Shown piece after piece: positions 16,751 through 26,169 of a stretch of DNA of 64,000 bases. Numbering within the stretch: the stretch's first letter is position 1; each line of letters opens with the position of its first letter. The position numbers were made by a program, and so were the translations under genes. The DNA is from Alphaproteobacteria bacterium. Its GTDB lineage: Bacteria > Pseudomonadota > Alphaproteobacteria > JAUHZY01. Location: contig JAUHZY010000001.1 of the NCBI GenBank assembly GCA_030425825.1, forward strand, positions 638,551-702,550, written 5' to 3'. The notes beneath the pieces were generated by a model, which worked only from the letters and a program-made list of their open reading frames with translations, was not told the origin of the DNA and made no database searches.

Positions 16751-17326
16751 ATGAACAAAAAAACTGAAAACAATATACGCACATGCATTGTCAGCGGCCA
16801 AAGCCTTGATAAAACAGCCTTGATTCGTTTTGTTATTGCACCTGATGGTCAGCTGACACCAGATATTCACCAAAAATTGCCAGGTAAAGGGATTTGGGTC
16901 AGCGCAGACAGAGCAAGCTTAGAAAAAGCTGTGTCAAAGCACCTTTTTCAGAAAAAAACTAAAGAAAAAATTAATATAGATCAGAATATTATAGACAGCA
17001 TTGAATCTATTACATTAAATAAAATAATCAGCACACTTGGTATGGCGCGGAAGTCAGGCAACAGTGTTGCAGGAGAGCAAAAGGTCATCGAGCTACAAAC
17101 AACATACCCTGAAGCACTTGTTATTATTGCGAAAGAAGCTTCTGCACGCCAACGCCAAAAGGTTAAAAACCCTGAAAGGGCTGCAATTGAAGATATTTTA
17201 AGCGCCACACAACTCGGGCACATATTTGGTCGCGAAGAAGTGATGTATTGCGCCATTAAACCAGGAAAAATTGCGAAAAACCTCTTAATAGACCTCAAAA
17301 GATATAAGGGACTGATAAATGGCTAA
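16751..17326 (+). CDS. YlxR (DUF448) RNA-binding protein with C-terminal L7Ae-like domain
   Basis: 191 residues. Residues 9-70 are YlxR/DUF448 (RTCIVSGQ, LIRFVIAPDG, LPGKGIWVSADR). The C-terminal half (ISTLGMARKSGNSVAGEQK... EEVMYCAIKPGKIAKNLL) resembles a ribosomal L7Ae-type domain often fused in alphaproteobacteria. It is probably nucleoid- or RNA-associated. In most bacteria it lies between nusA and infB; here it is followed by radA with an 8-base overlap, an unusual home. Confidence 0.8.
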   Translation: MNKKTENNIRTCIVSGQSLDKTALIRFVIAPDGQLTPDIHQKLPGKGIWVSADRASLEKAVSKHLFQKKTKEKINIDQNIIDSIESITLNKIISTLGMARKSGNSVAGEQKVIELQTTYPEALVIIAKEASARQRQKVKNPERAAIEDILSATQLGHIFGREEVMYCAIKPGKIAKNLLIDLKRYKGLING

Positions 17327-18686
17327 AGCACGTTATGTTTGTCAAAGCTGTGGGGCAGTAACAGGGAAGTGGGCTGGAAAGTGCGACGCTTGCGGCGCAT
17401 GGAACGCCATCACAGAAGAGGCACCACGCGAAGAAGTTCCTTTATCGGGTAAAAAGAGAAAGTCTTCTCGCCTGACAAAACAAATCGACTTTTCTCCCCT
17501 AAGTGGCAGCAGCCAAGTCATTGCCCGCCAACAAACAGATATGGCAGAATTTGACCGTGTCTGTGGCGGCGGCCTGGTACCTGGCGCAGCCTTTCTTATT
17601 GGAGGGGACCCTGGCATTGGGAAATCAACATTACTGCTACAAATCGCAGGCAAGCTCGCGACAAAAACCGATGTAGCTTATATCTCGGGCGAGGAAGCAA
17701 TTGATCAAATTCGCTTGCGTGCCGTTCGCCTTGGCGTTGAAAAAACACCTGTACAGCTTGCCGCAGCAACGAATGTGCGCGACATCATTGAAACATTAGA
17801 CAATGAGAATGCACCACGTGTGGTTATTATTGACTCTATCCAAACCATGTACATCGACACAATTGAATCTGCCCCTGGCACAGTTGGACAAGTACGTGCA
17901 TCAGCACAAGAACTTGTACGCCTTGCAAAGCGCCGTAATTTTGTTTTGTTTCTCGTCGGCCACGTGACAAAAGAGGGGGCCATTGCAGGGCCACGCGTCT
18001 TAGAGCACATGGTTGATACCGTTCTATACTTTGAAGGTGAGCGTGGGCACCAGTTCCGCATTCTCCGTTCGGTCAAAAACCGCTTTGGCGCAACGGATGA
18101 AATTGGCGTTTTTGAAATGATGCGTGAAGGATTGGTCGAAGTACCTAACCCATCTTCATTCTTCCTTGAGAACCGAAGTGAAGAAGTAAGTGGCACAGCC
18201 ATCTTTGCAGGCATTGAAGGCTCACGACCTGTATTGGTTGAAATTCAAGCCCTTGTTTCACCGACCTCATTTGCCGCACCACGCCGCACTGTTGTGGGAT
18301 GGGACAGTGGCAGACTTGCCATGTTAATTGCCGTCCTTGAAGCGAGATGCGGCCTCAGCTTCTCTGGCAAAGATGTTTACCTAAACGTTGCAGGCGGCTT
18401 TAAAATTACAGAACCTGGTGCTGACCTTGCTGTTGCAGCTGCTCTTATTTCGGCACTACACAACGAAACATTACCTGGTGACTGCGTCATTTACGGTGAA
18501 ATCGGCCTAACAGGGGAGGTGCGCCCCGTCGGACAAATGGACCTACGCCTCAAAGAAGCGGCCAAGCTTGGCTTTAAGTCTGCAATGATGCCACCACTGC
18601 CTTCTAAAAAATCCCTGCCTAAAACAGACCTATCTGTCACAGAAATTAAATCTGTAAAACAGATGGTCTTGAAACTAGCAGGATAA
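17319..18686 (+). CDS. radA: DNA repair protein RadA
   Basis: 455 residues, full length. RadA is a DnaB-type helicase that helps branch migration in recombination. In order: zinc finger YVCQSCGAVTGKWAGKCDAC (from residue 6), RecA-like ATPase with Walker A GGDPGIGKST (95-104), the RadA motif KNRFG near residue 250, and a C-terminal Lon-protease-like domain (GEIGLTGEVRPVGQMDLRL). All are intact. It overlaps the ylxR-like gene by eight bases. Confidence 0.95.
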   Translation: MAKARYVCQSCGAVTGKWAGKCDACGAWNAITEEAPREEVPLSGKKRKSSRLTKQIDFSPLSGSSQVIARQQTDMAEFDRVCGGGLVPGAAFLIGGDPGIGKSTLLLQIAGKLATKTDVAYISGEEAIDQIRLRAVRLGVEKTPVQLAAATNVRDIIETLDNENAPRVVIIDSIQTMYIDTIESAPGTVGQVRASAQELVRLAKRRNFVLFLVGHVTKEGAIAGPRVLEHMVDTVLYFEGERGHQFRILRSVKNRFGATDEIGVFEMMREGLVEVPNPSSFFLENRSEEVSGTAIFAGIEGSRPVLVEIQALVSPTSFAAPRRTVVGWDSGRLAMLIAVLEARCGLSFSGKDVYLNVAGGFKITEPGADLAVAAALISALHNETLPGDCVIYGEIGLTGEVRPVGQMDLRLKEAAKLGFKSAMMPPLPSKKSLPKTDLSVTEIKSVKQMVLKLAG

Positions 18687-18782
18687 AGATTCCCTATTGG
18701 AAATAAACAATTGAATACTGCCTTGTTTCATGGCATAATACCGCGCAAATAAAAATGTTTTGGTAAAAACAACGAAAGAGGG

Positions 18783-18812
18783 TTGACGTTAGAAAAACAA
18801 CACTCATATAGG
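18783..18812 (+). promoter_or_regulatory. Candidate promoter for the 234-residue lipoprotein gene
   Basis: TTGACG (18783-18788), 18-base spacer, TATAGG (18807-18812), 32 bases before the ATG. Confidence 0.4.
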
Positions 18813-18844
18813 GCCATTACAGTAAAAAAAATATTGAGGAAAAA

Positions 18845-19549
18845 ATGCGCACAAAGTTAATGCTATTTAGCCTAGCAGCAAGTTTTATTACACTAGTCGG
18901 CTGCCAAAAAAAGCTTCAGAAGTCTGACATCGCACCACCTCAAGAAAAAACTGCAAATTTTTTAAGCGCGCCTAAAATAGCGCCCTTAAAAACCGAAAAG
19001 ACATCCTCAAAATCATCACCAGATAGCTTATATCAATTATACCTTAACCTTCTTTCAGACAGGCAAGAGCTAGACAGTATTTTTCACGAATATGTTGAGC
19101 TAAGAAGCTTTCCATATGACGCAGAAAATCCTGAAGCCCTGTTTAAAAAAAACAACAAAAAAGCAGACTCTCTTTTCGTTTACAAAGAAGGGTTGGCAGA
19201 TAGATATGACAAGAAACACAATACTTTCTCACAAAAAATAAACCAAGAGATTGCAAACTATGACCGATACGGTACTTTCCCATCTAACCTTGCTTCTTTG
19301 GCTCTACAAATTGAATCCCAAAATGGGAATAAAAACTATAGCCCCACACCTGAAATGGCAGAAAAAATTATTAGACAAGATCTCGCCAAGCGCGGGATAG
19401 AAATAAAAGAAAAAAGAATTTTTTTTAAACCTAAGGCGAAAGACACGACACTGATACAAGAAGTCGACTCAGCAAACTCAAAAGAAGTGACTGATGTCGA
19501 AAAAACATGGGTTTCAACTATTTTATCTCAACTCGTCCATTCCCATTAA
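18845..19549 (+). CDS. Orphan lipoprotein, 234 residues
   Basis: A type II signal peptide with lipobox LVGC (lipidated Cys20) is followed by a Lys/Ser/Pro-rich linker and a helical, strongly charged domain to the C-terminus (TWVSTILSQLVHSH). The Lys-Ser residues after the Cys do not include Asp at +2, so outer-membrane sorting is likely. TGAGGAAAAA precedes the ATG. No family recognised. It lies between radA and cvpA. Confidence 0.65.
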   Translation: MRTKLMLFSLAASFITLVGCQKKLQKSDIAPPQEKTANFLSAPKIAPLKTEKTSSKSSPDSLYQLYLNLLSDRQELDSIFHEYVELRSFPYDAENPEALFKKNNKKADSLFVYKEGLADRYDKKHNTFSQKINQEIANYDRYGTFPSNLASLALQIESQNGNKNYSPTPEMAEKIIRQDLAKRGIEIKEKRIFFKPKAKDTTLIQEVDSANSKEVTDVEKTWVSTILSQLVHSH

Positions 19550-19606
19550 TAAAATCGTTTCATTCTTATCTTGAATCCCTTATATATAGGGGGCAAAGGT
19601 AGTGAG

Positions 19607-20377
19607 ATGAATGTATTTGATATCATAGTTACGTTTACGCTTTTAATGTCGACAGTCACAGGGCTGTATTTTGGCGTTATTATGGACCTTGCAACCAGCT
19701 TGCTTCTCCTTATCTCTACGCTTGCTGTTATTTATGGCACGCCACATTTTCTTCCTGCTTTCCAAGGTATTTTGGGCGATGGGTTATTTGCAACCCTTGT
19801 CTGTATGGTGTTTTTATATTCCGCAATCTTCTTTCCAGGAAACTTTGTCCGGCATTATTTTTTCCGCATGGTCCGTATTGTTGTCCTCGGTATTTTCGAC
19901 AAGCCTTTTGGTGCAATCAGTGGCTTTATACGTGGCGTATTAGTTGTCACAGTTGGTTTTATGGTTTATCTGTGGATTTGGAATCCACCAATGGATGCGC
20001 CGTTTCTACAAGAATCTAAAACCCTAAAAAAGGTTGAAGAATACACCATTGAAGTCGTTTCTCTTTTACCTGAAGGTCTCGTCAATAAAACCAGAAAGTT
20101 TGTTTCTATGACGTCACGCCAGAAAGATGACCTTAAACAAAAAACTGAACAAATTCAAAAAGCAGGACAACAAGTTGACCAAGCAATCTCTGATCCTAAA
20201 AAAGCAATAGAACAAGCAGAAGAATCTCTTAAAACAGGAACACAACAGGGAATTGAAAACTTGCAAGACTCTTCTGAAAAAGCAGCGCAAAGTCTTGACA
20301 AAAACACGGAAAAGTTCAGTAATACCGTGCTTGAAAATGAAGGCGACTTAATCGTACAAGACAAGCCTTCCAACTAA
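19607..20377 (+). CDS. cvpA: CvpA-family membrane protein
   Basis: 256 residues from the ATG at 19607 (MNVFDIIVTFTLLMS, AAAGG upstream), chosen because the family starts with this pattern. Four membrane helices lie within residues 1-135, followed by a coiled-coil-like tail rich in Gln, Lys and Glu (about 170-256) that is longer than in E. coli CvpA. CvpA is needed for colicin V production and envelope stress resistance; its mechanism is unknown. It stands directly before purF, as in many proteobacteria. Confidence 0.88.
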   Translation: MNVFDIIVTFTLLMSTVTGLYFGVIMDLATSLLLLISTLAVIYGTPHFLPAFQGILGDGLFATLVCMVFLYSAIFFPGNFVRHYFFRMVRIVVLGIFDKPFGAISGFIRGVLVVTVGFMVYLWIWNPPMDAPFLQESKTLKKVEEYTIEVVSLLPEGLVNKTRKFVSMTSRQKDDLKQKTEQIQKAGQQVDQAISDPKKAIEQAEESLKTGTQQGIENLQDSSEKAAQSLDKNTEKFSNTVLENEGDLIVQDKPSN

Positions 20378-20392
20378 AGAAAGAAAAACGAT

Positions 20393-21847
20393 ATGCACAA
20401 CGACTTTTTAGACGACGATAAGCTTCACGAAGAATGTGGTGTTTTTGGTATTTTTGATGTCAATGATGCTGCTGCACATATTGCACTAGGACTGCATGCA
20501 CTACAACACCGCGGACAAGAAGCTGCCGGCATTGCAACAACCAACAGTGAAGAGTTTTATGTCCATAGGCGTCATGGTTTGGTTGGCGAAATTTTTGGAA
20601 AACAAAAAGTTATTGATCGTCTGGAAGGGCGCAATGGCATAGGGCATACGCGCTACAGCACAACGGGTGGAAACAGCTCAACAAATATCCAACCTATTTT
20701 TGCAGACTTTAACTTTGGTGGATTTGCCCTTGCGCATAATGGAAACCTTACAAATGCAGGTACATTGCGCGAAAGCCTGATCAAGCGTGGGTCGATATTT
20801 TCGACAACAATGGATACAGAAGTTATGATGCACCTGACATCCTTGTCACAAGAAGAGTGCATTGTAAATCGCCTTATCGAAGCATTAAAACAAGTCCATG
20901 GCGCATATGCTGTGCTTGGCTTAACCAAAGAAAAAATGATTGGCATCAGAGATCCACAAGGTGTCCGCCCACTTGTTCTTGGTAAACTAGATGAGTCCTA
21001 TGTGCTTGCATCAGAAAGCTGTGCGTTTGACATTATTGGCGCAGAGTTTATCCGTGATATTGAACCTGGTGAAGTTGTTGTAATTACGGCTGATGGCATT
21101 GAAAGCATTAAGCCTTTTGAAAATACAGCAAATCGGTTTTGTATCTTTGAATATATTTACTTTGCGCGCCCAGATAGCTTTGTAAATGGTCAAAATGTTT
21201 ATCAAGTGAGAAAAAGAATCGGTCAAGAACTTGCAAAGGAACATCCTGCGAATGCTGATGTGATTGTACCAATTCCAGACTCTGGCGTTCCTGCTGCAAT
21301 CGGATATTCTGAAACATCTGGCATTCCTTTTGAGCTTGGCATTATTCGGAACCACTATATTGGACGTACATTTATTGAACCAGGCGATCAAATTCGCCAC
21401 CTTGGCGTCAAACTAAAACATAATGCTAACCGCTCAATGATTGAGGGGAAAAGTGTTGTTCTCATTGATGATTCAATTGTACGCGGCACAACATCCCGCA
21501 AAATTGTTGATATGATCCGTGGTGCTGGAGCCAAGGAAATTCACATGCGTATCGCCAGCCCACCGGTGACACACCCTTATTTTTATGGAATTGATATGCC
21601 CACAGCCAGCGAGCTTATCGCTTCGAACATGTCTGTTGATGAAATTGCAAAGCAAATTGGTGTTGATTCTTTGGGATACCTATCTTTGGACGGTCTATAC
21701 CGTGGATGTGGCGAAGAAAATGGCCGCAACAACAAAAACCCGCAATACTCAGACACATGTTTTACAGGTGATTACCATATTCCACTTATCGACCAAGAAG
21801 GTGGCAGCAATGGCAACAGCACAACAAAACTAAGAGAAACAGGCTAA
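20393..21847 (+). CDS. purF: Amidophosphoribosyltransferase
   Basis: 484 residues. It transfers the amide nitrogen of glutamine to PRPP, the first step of purine synthesis. The N-terminus is processed to expose Cys15 (EECGVFGIF), the glutaminase nucleophile. The PRPP-binding motif VVLIDDSIVRGTT is intact. No Cys cluster clearly forms the iron-sulphur type ligand set beyond CFTGDY at the end, so I leave the cofactor class open. The stop overlaps the convergent MATE gene stop (CTAA). Confidence 0.95.
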   Translation: MHNDFLDDDKLHEECGVFGIFDVNDAAAHIALGLHALQHRGQEAAGIATTNSEEFYVHRRHGLVGEIFGKQKVIDRLEGRNGIGHTRYSTTGGNSSTNIQPIFADFNFGGFALAHNGNLTNAGTLRESLIKRGSIFSTTMDTEVMMHLTSLSQEECIVNRLIEALKQVHGAYAVLGLTKEKMIGIRDPQGVRPLVLGKLDESYVLASESCAFDIIGAEFIRDIEPGEVVVITADGIESIKPFENTANRFCIFEYIYFARPDSFVNGQNVYQVRKRIGQELAKEHPANADVIVPIPDSGVPAAIGYSETSGIPFELGIIRNHYIGRTFIEPGDQIRHLGVKLKHNANRSMIEGKSVVLIDDSIVRGTTSRKIVDMIRGAGAKEIHMRIASPPVTHPYFYGIDMPTASELIASNMSVDEIAKQIGVDSLGYLSLDGLYRGCGEENGRNNKNPQYSDTCFTGDYHIPLIDQEGGSNGNSTTKLRETG

Positions 21848-23181
21848 AGAAGCTTCTTGAGCGTTCTATGTATCCACAATCTTGCAATAATTGACGCTGT
21901 CACATTGCCGATAAAGGCACCATAAAACACACCGCGAGCACCAATGATTTCACCGCCAATATAAGCCAAGGGAACATATAACCCAAACATACGGATCAAC
22001 GAAACGGCAACCGCGGGAAGAGGGCGCCCCAAAGCATTGAACGTTGTTGATGAAATCATCAACATTCCTGTACACAGATAAGAAAAAGGCACAATACGCA
22101 AATAGATACCGCCAATGCGTACAACCTCTGGATTATCATCAAATATACGCACAATTGGTTCTGCGAATGCAAACAAAACACATGCCAAACTGATTCCTAG
22201 AAACCAAGAAAAGCGATAGCTGACTTTCAAAATCTCTTTAACGCGATCCATTTTTTTCGCGCCATAGTTTTGTCCAATCATTGGATTTAGGGCTGATGAG
22301 AGCGCAATAAAGACAATCATTGCAAAAGACTGAACACGCCCAACCACACCAAATGCTGCCACAGCTTCTGTCCCGAAACGCGCTAAGATAGCAATGATAA
22401 TACCTCCTGCAAAAGGAATGATTACTTTGGTACTTGCTGCGGGAAGACCAACATGCAAAATGCGCTTCCATGATGCCAAAATTTCATGAAGATCTAAGTG
22501 ACGACAGAGCAATCCTTTCTTTTGCAATATATACAGCGACGCACAAAGCGTTGTCGCACGTGAAACCGCCGTTCCAATCGCAGCACCTTTTATACCCAGC
22601 TCAGGAAAGCCTAAAAGACCAAAAATAAGAATCGGGTCCAAAATCAAATTAATCAGCGCAGCCATCATCATGATGCGACTGGGTGTCTTGGTATCACCTG
22701 TCGAACGGATAATTGAGTTTCCAACCATTGGCACAACAAGAAATACCATCGCGATATACCAAATTTCCATATATTCGCGAATCAATGGCAATGTATATTG
22801 GTCAGCACCCAACATTGTAAAGAGGGGGTCAATGGTATGATAACCGATAAAACTTAAGACACTGACAATTAAAACCGCCAGAACTAAGCTGTCTGTTGCG
22901 ATACGACGTGTCCGAAGATCATCTCCTGTGCCAATCACGCGCGACAACAAAGATGTTGTGCCTGTGCCCAAACCAATCGTTAAATTTCCCAATGTCATTA
23001 CGACAGGAAATGTAAAACTGATTGCTGCCAACGGTAACGTTCCAAGTTGTGCAATGAAGAAAGTGTCTGCCGCGCTGATTGAGATAACAGAAAACATTCC
23101 CCAGATCATCGGAATTGTCATGTTTTTAAGAAGAGGAGTGATCTCACCCTTCGTAAGGTCTTGTGTACGTTTTCTTGCCAT
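21844..23181 (-). CDS. MATE-family efflux transporter
   Basis: 445 residues with 12 predicted membrane helices in two similar halves. The first half has ADTFFIAQLGTLPLAAISFTFP and the second begins LHVGLPAASTKVIIPFAG, typical of NorM/DinF-type sodium- or proton-coupled multidrug exporters. The substrate cannot be predicted. The gene is alone on the minus strand. Confidence 0.88.
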   Translation of the reverse strand: MARKRTQDLTKGEITPLLKNMTIPMIWGMFSVISISAADTFFIAQLGTLPLAAISFTFPVVMTLGNLTIGLGTGTTSLLSRVIGTGDDLRTRRIATDSLVLAVLIVSVLSFIGYHTIDPLFTMLGADQYTLPLIREYMEIWYIAMVFLVVPMVGNSIIRSTGDTKTPSRIMMMAALINLILDPILIFGLLGFPELGIKGAAIGTAVSRATTLCASLYILQKKGLLCRHLDLHEILASWKRILHVGLPAASTKVIIPFAGGIIIAILARFGTEAVAAFGVVGRVQSFAMIVFIALSSALNPMIGQNYGAKKMDRVKEILKVSYRFSWFLGISLACVLFAFAEPIVRIFDDNPEVVRIGGIYLRIVPFSYLCTGMLMISSTTFNALGRPLPAVAVSLIRMFGLYVPLAYIGGEIIGARGVFYGAFIGNVTASIIARLWIHRTLKKLL

Positions 23182-23313
23182 TTGGTAAGTCTAGTTACTT
23201 ATCTGCACTGGGGGAAGCAGAAAACAACATGCTGTTATTTAGCACTTTGAATGTGACATAAAAACCTTGTGATCATGAGAAGACAGCGCAATAATGTTCC
23301 ATATTTTAGGTCA

Positions 23314-24372
23314 ATGGAAAAGAAGATGACAGTCCCAACTTACGAGCTTAGTCCCAGCGTTATATCCAAGCTGTTTCCTTATATTTCAGGAAAGCATCAG
23401 CCCATCGATGTCGCACCTGGTGCATTGATGAAGGCGTTAACAGCAGGCTTTCAGAAAAATATACCGATGGATTTAACAGAAGACCTTCGCGCCTTTAGCC
23501 TGGGCGACCATGAGCCGTTCTACATTATCCGAGGCCTTGAAACAGAAACAGACTTACCACCAACACCTGCTGAGGGTATTTACCCAGAAGAGGGTGCTAA
23601 TTTCAGTATTAATGCCATTATTGGTATCATGAGTCTAATGGACTTATTCCCGCATGCCTATGCCAGCGAGAATGATGGTAAACTTGCGCGCGCCGTTGTG
23701 CCGGCATCATACGCAGCTGATACACAAGGCTCTCATGGGTCAAGCCAAACGCTTGGATTTCACAGCGACGGTGCTTTTCTGCGCTTTGAAGGGGAAGAGC
23801 GTGCGGGATTTGCTCCTGCGCCAGATTTCTTGTTTATGTTCTGCAATCGTGGAGACGCAAGTGCGAAAACAACATATATTTCATGCGACACCTTGATTGA
23901 AGCCTTGCCAGACTGGGCAGTTCATGTACTTTTGCGACCTGAATTTACAGTTTTACCTGCTCAAAGCTTTGTCAACAAAATCGAAGACCCATCACCTGTG
24001 CCTATTTTATTTGATCACGAAGTTTATGGGCCACAAATTCGTTATTATCAAAATCGCACAACAGCACACACAGCTGAAGCAAAAAAAGCTGTCCGTTTGT
24101 TGGAACGTGTATTTGAATTCGAAGATTTATTTGATGAAATCTGTTTGATGCCTGGCGATATGATGGTGATCAATAATCACAAAGCTCTGCACGGACGCAC
24201 AGCATTCGAGGCTGTTCAAGATGGTAAAGATCGCTGGTTAACGCGTATTTATGGCTCACGCGCGAAAACGATTTTTGATGCACGAGAACACTTTGAAGAT
24301 GGCAGCGAGCATATCTGGACAGATTATATCCCTGAACTAGCAACAAAGAAACCAAGTATACACAATGCCTAA
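23314..24372 (+). CDS. TauD/TfdA-like Fe(II)/2-oxoglutarate dioxygenase
   Basis: About 350 residues. The 2-His-1-carboxylate set is visible: LGFHSDGAF (HxD) and the distal His in INNHKALHGRTAF, with a 2-oxoglutarate-binding Arg in RWLTRIYG. The layout resembles clavaminate-synthase-like members more than TauD itself. Substrate is unknown. Start is uncertain: ATG at 23314 (AGG just upstream) or 23326 (MTVPTYELSP, after GAAAAGAAG); the GTG at 23269 lacks a ribosome-binding site. The stop overlaps the ratA start by eight bases. Confidence 0.75.
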   Translation: MEKKMTVPTYELSPSVISKLFPYISGKHQPIDVAPGALMKALTAGFQKNIPMDLTEDLRAFSLGDHEPFYIIRGLETETDLPPTPAEGIYPEEGANFSINAIIGIMSLMDLFPHAYASENDGKLARAVVPASYAADTQGSHGSSQTLGFHSDGAFLRFEGEERAGFAPAPDFLFMFCNRGDASAKTTYISCDTLIEALPDWAVHVLLRPEFTVLPAQSFVNKIEDPSPVPILFDHEVYGPQIRYYQNRTTAHTAEAKKAVRLLERVFEFEDLFDEICLMPGDMMVINNHKALHGRTAFEAVQDGKDRWLTRIYGSRAKTIFDAREHFEDGSEHIWTDYIPELATKKPSIHNA

Positions 24373-24796
24373 ACACACTGAAGAGCGTGTCTTATCATAT
24401 ACACCACAGCAAATGTTTGATCTTGTTGCCGATGTTGCTTCTTATCCCGACTTCTTGCCATGGTGCAGCCGTGCCGAAGTTAGTGAACAAGAAGACAATC
24501 ATTTCATTGCAGACCTCACACTTGGCTATAAAATGTTCAGTGCAACTTACACATCAAAAGTCATACTGCATAGAGACAGAAATGAAGTTGAAGTAATATA
24601 TCAAAAAGGACCATTTAAGTATTTGGAAAATATATGGAAATTGTCAGAAGACGAAGAGGGGTGTCACGTCCATTTCTACGTCAATTTCGAATTTGAAAGC
24701 CCACTTTTCGAGAAAATGATTGGCAAAGTCTTTGAAAAAGCCACCCAGAAAATGGTCTCAGCTTTCGAAGACCGCGCGAAAGAGCTTTATGGATAG
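24365..24796 (+). CDS. ratA: RatA/Coq10-type START-domain protein
   Basis: 143 residues. TPQQMFDLVADVASYPDFLPWC and the C-terminal helix FEKATQKMVSAFEDRAKELYG are the hallmarks of this polyketide-cyclase-like family. In mitochondria and alphaproteobacteria the family binds ubiquinone (Coq10) and supports respiration; RatA in E. coli was reported to block 70S assembly. The Coq10 role fits better here. It overlaps the dioxygenase gene. Confidence 0.85.
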   Translation: MPKHTEERVLSYTPQQMFDLVADVASYPDFLPWCSRAEVSEQEDNHFIADLTLGYKMFSATYTSKVILHRDRNEVEVIYQKGPFKYLENIWKLSEDEEGCHVHFYVNFEFESPLFEKMIGKVFEKATQKMVSAFEDRAKELYG

Positions 24797-24805
24797 GAGA
24801 AAAGC

Positions 24806-25255
24806 CTACTTTACATTTGCTTTGAGCTTAATTGAGTCACCGCCTGGAACCTCAACAACCTTAAAGTTATTCGGATTAAACTCATGTACGAGAACACGAA
24901 TCTCGCTGCCTATACACTTACCATTATCAGACCAGTAAGAAACATAATCTCTTGAAGTAACAGTACCTTCACTTATCTGGTTAGTAATAAAAGAATTCCT
25001 TCCTTCAAAGCTAGTGCCAGTAAAAAAATCTATACCACCTTTTGGCAAAAATACTTCTTCTTGCACTTCGTTCTTATAAAATGTAATTGTCGTTTTCGGC
25101 TTTTGAGCGATCGCTTGCACTGTGCCTTTATTAGCAGTTGTTGCAGCCTCTATATTTGCTTCATCAACAGACTCAATATTTTTCTTAAGTTGATCTCTAC
25201 ACCCAGAAAGCAAAGCTAAACCAGTGACTAAAACCATCTGCCAGAATTTTTTCAT
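24806..25255 (-). CDS. Orphan lipoprotein, 149 residues
   Basis: From the ATG at 25255 (MKKFWQMVLVTG), which has AAGGGG about 12 bases upstream. The lipobox LSGC gives a lipidated Cys19. The mature part has TITFYKNEVQEEVFL and a beta-rich C-terminal section; no family recognised. The ribosome-binding site lies in the 3' arm of a strong inverted repeat (25260-25302), so translation is probably controlled by that hairpin. It follows pncC on the same strand. Confidence 0.65.
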   Translation of the reverse strand: MKKFWQMVLVTGLALLSGCRDQLKKNIESVDEANIEAATTANKGTVQAIAQKPKTTITFYKNEVQEEVFLPKGGIDFFTGTSFEGRNSFITNQISEGTVTSRDYVSYWSDNGKCIGSEIRVLVHEFNPNNFKVVEVPGGDSIKLKANVK

Positions 25256-25259
25256 GACC

Positions 25260-25302
25260 ACACCCCTTATTTGATATCTTGATGATATCAAATAAGGGGT
25301 GT
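25260..25302 (-). promoter_or_regulatory. 19-bp perfect hairpin covering the ribosome-binding site of the lipoprotein gene
   Basis: Arms 25260-25278 and 25284-25302 are exact complements (ACACCCCTTATTTGATATC) with a 5-base loop. Read on the minus strand, the second arm contains AAGGGG, the only Shine-Dalgarno candidate, and ends five bases before the ATG. There is no T tract, so it is not a classical terminator of pncC. It could be an RNA switch, an mRNA processing site or a protein-binding dyad. Confidence 0.7.
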
Positions 25303-25319
25303 ATGTAAAGAAAAATAGT

Positions 25320-25826
25320 TTACACCAAGCTTTTTAAGATCTTGATTGCATGTGTTACTGTTTGCAAGCGGATATCTTCACGGCTTCCTGAGAGCTGTAA
25401 ACGCTTTACTTGTGGATGCTGTCCACGCCTCATAAAACCAATATAGATAAGGCCTACAGATTTTTCTGCACTGCCGCCGCCAGGGCCAGCAATACCCGTG
25501 ACTGAGACAGCCAATGTCGCCTGTTTAGATTTCTGTAAAGCACCTTCAACCATTGCTTTGGCAACTTGCTCACTGACTGCACCGTATGTTTGTAAAAGGG
25601 CGAGGGGAACATGCAGGATATCTTGCTTCATTTCATTGCTATATGTCACAAAACCACCTGTAACAACACTTGAAGATCCTGGAACATTGGTTAGCGCCGC
25701 TGCCACAAGGCCACCTGTACAAGATTCTGCTGTAACAATTTTGTGAGAATGCTTGCGACAAAGCTCCAGCAACTCACTAGCGTGTTGGGATTGTTCGGAT
25801 TGGCTGTGGGATGCTGCGGTAACCAT
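25320..25826 (-). CDS. pncC: Nicotinamide-nucleotide amidohydrolase (CinA C-terminal domain)
   Basis: 168 residues, the stand-alone CinA C-terminal domain. TAESCTGGLVAAALTNVPGSS and VSVTGIAGPGGG are the active-site signatures; the enzyme deamidates NMN to NaMN in the pyridine nucleotide cycle. The start at 25826 overlaps the upstream gene by 50 bases; a later start would trim only the poorly conserved N-terminus. Confidence 0.9.
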   Translation of the reverse strand: MVTAASHSQSEQSQHASELLELCRKHSHKIVTAESCTGGLVAAALTNVPGSSSVVTGGFVTYSNEMKQDILHVPLALLQTYGAVSEQVAKAMVEGALQKSKQATLAVSVTGIAGPGGGSAEKSVGLIYIGFMRRGQHPQVKRLQLSGSREDIRLQTVTHAIKILKSLV

Positions 25827-26163
25827 AGACTTTTAATGTATCTCCATCTTTTGCGTAAGAATGCGTCAAAAGACTAAAGGTATCAAGATATTCTTTCGCG
25901 TATGAAAACTGAAGAACCGTATCTTTCTCACTGGCGTTATAGCTTGATGATTTCCCATAAACAGCAAAGAATCCGCCCTTCACATCATCCACACCATGTT
26001 CATGAACATTTAAATGTCGGTATGTGCCACCATATCCATGCTCTTTGTGTGTATCAATATAACGTGCAACAACAGATTTTTCGCGGGCGCTATTCGGCGC
26101 AAAAGAAGACACCATACTGCCTGGTAAAAGTAAAACCGCAATAGAGGCAAGAAAGCGCTTCAT
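25777..26163 (-). CDS. Small exported orphan protein, 128 residues
   Basis: ATG at 26163 preceded by GGCAGGTAATAAG. A signal peptide (1-21, MKRFLASIAVLLLPGSMVSS) and a small beta-rich mature domain (HGYGGTYRHLNVHEHG, FSYAKEYLDTFSLLTHSYA) suggest a periplasmic protein. No family recognised. It is one of three consecutive small exported or anchored genes set among pncC and pgpA, and its stop region overlaps the pncC start. Confidence 0.6.
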   Translation of the reverse strand: MKRFLASIAVLLLPGSMVSSFAPNSAREKSVVARYIDTHKEHGYGGTYRHLNVHEHGVDDVKGGFFAVYGKSSSYNASEKDTVLQFSYAKEYLDTFSLLTHSYAKDGDTLKVYGYRSIPQPIRTIPTR

Positions 26164-26169
26164 CACTTA

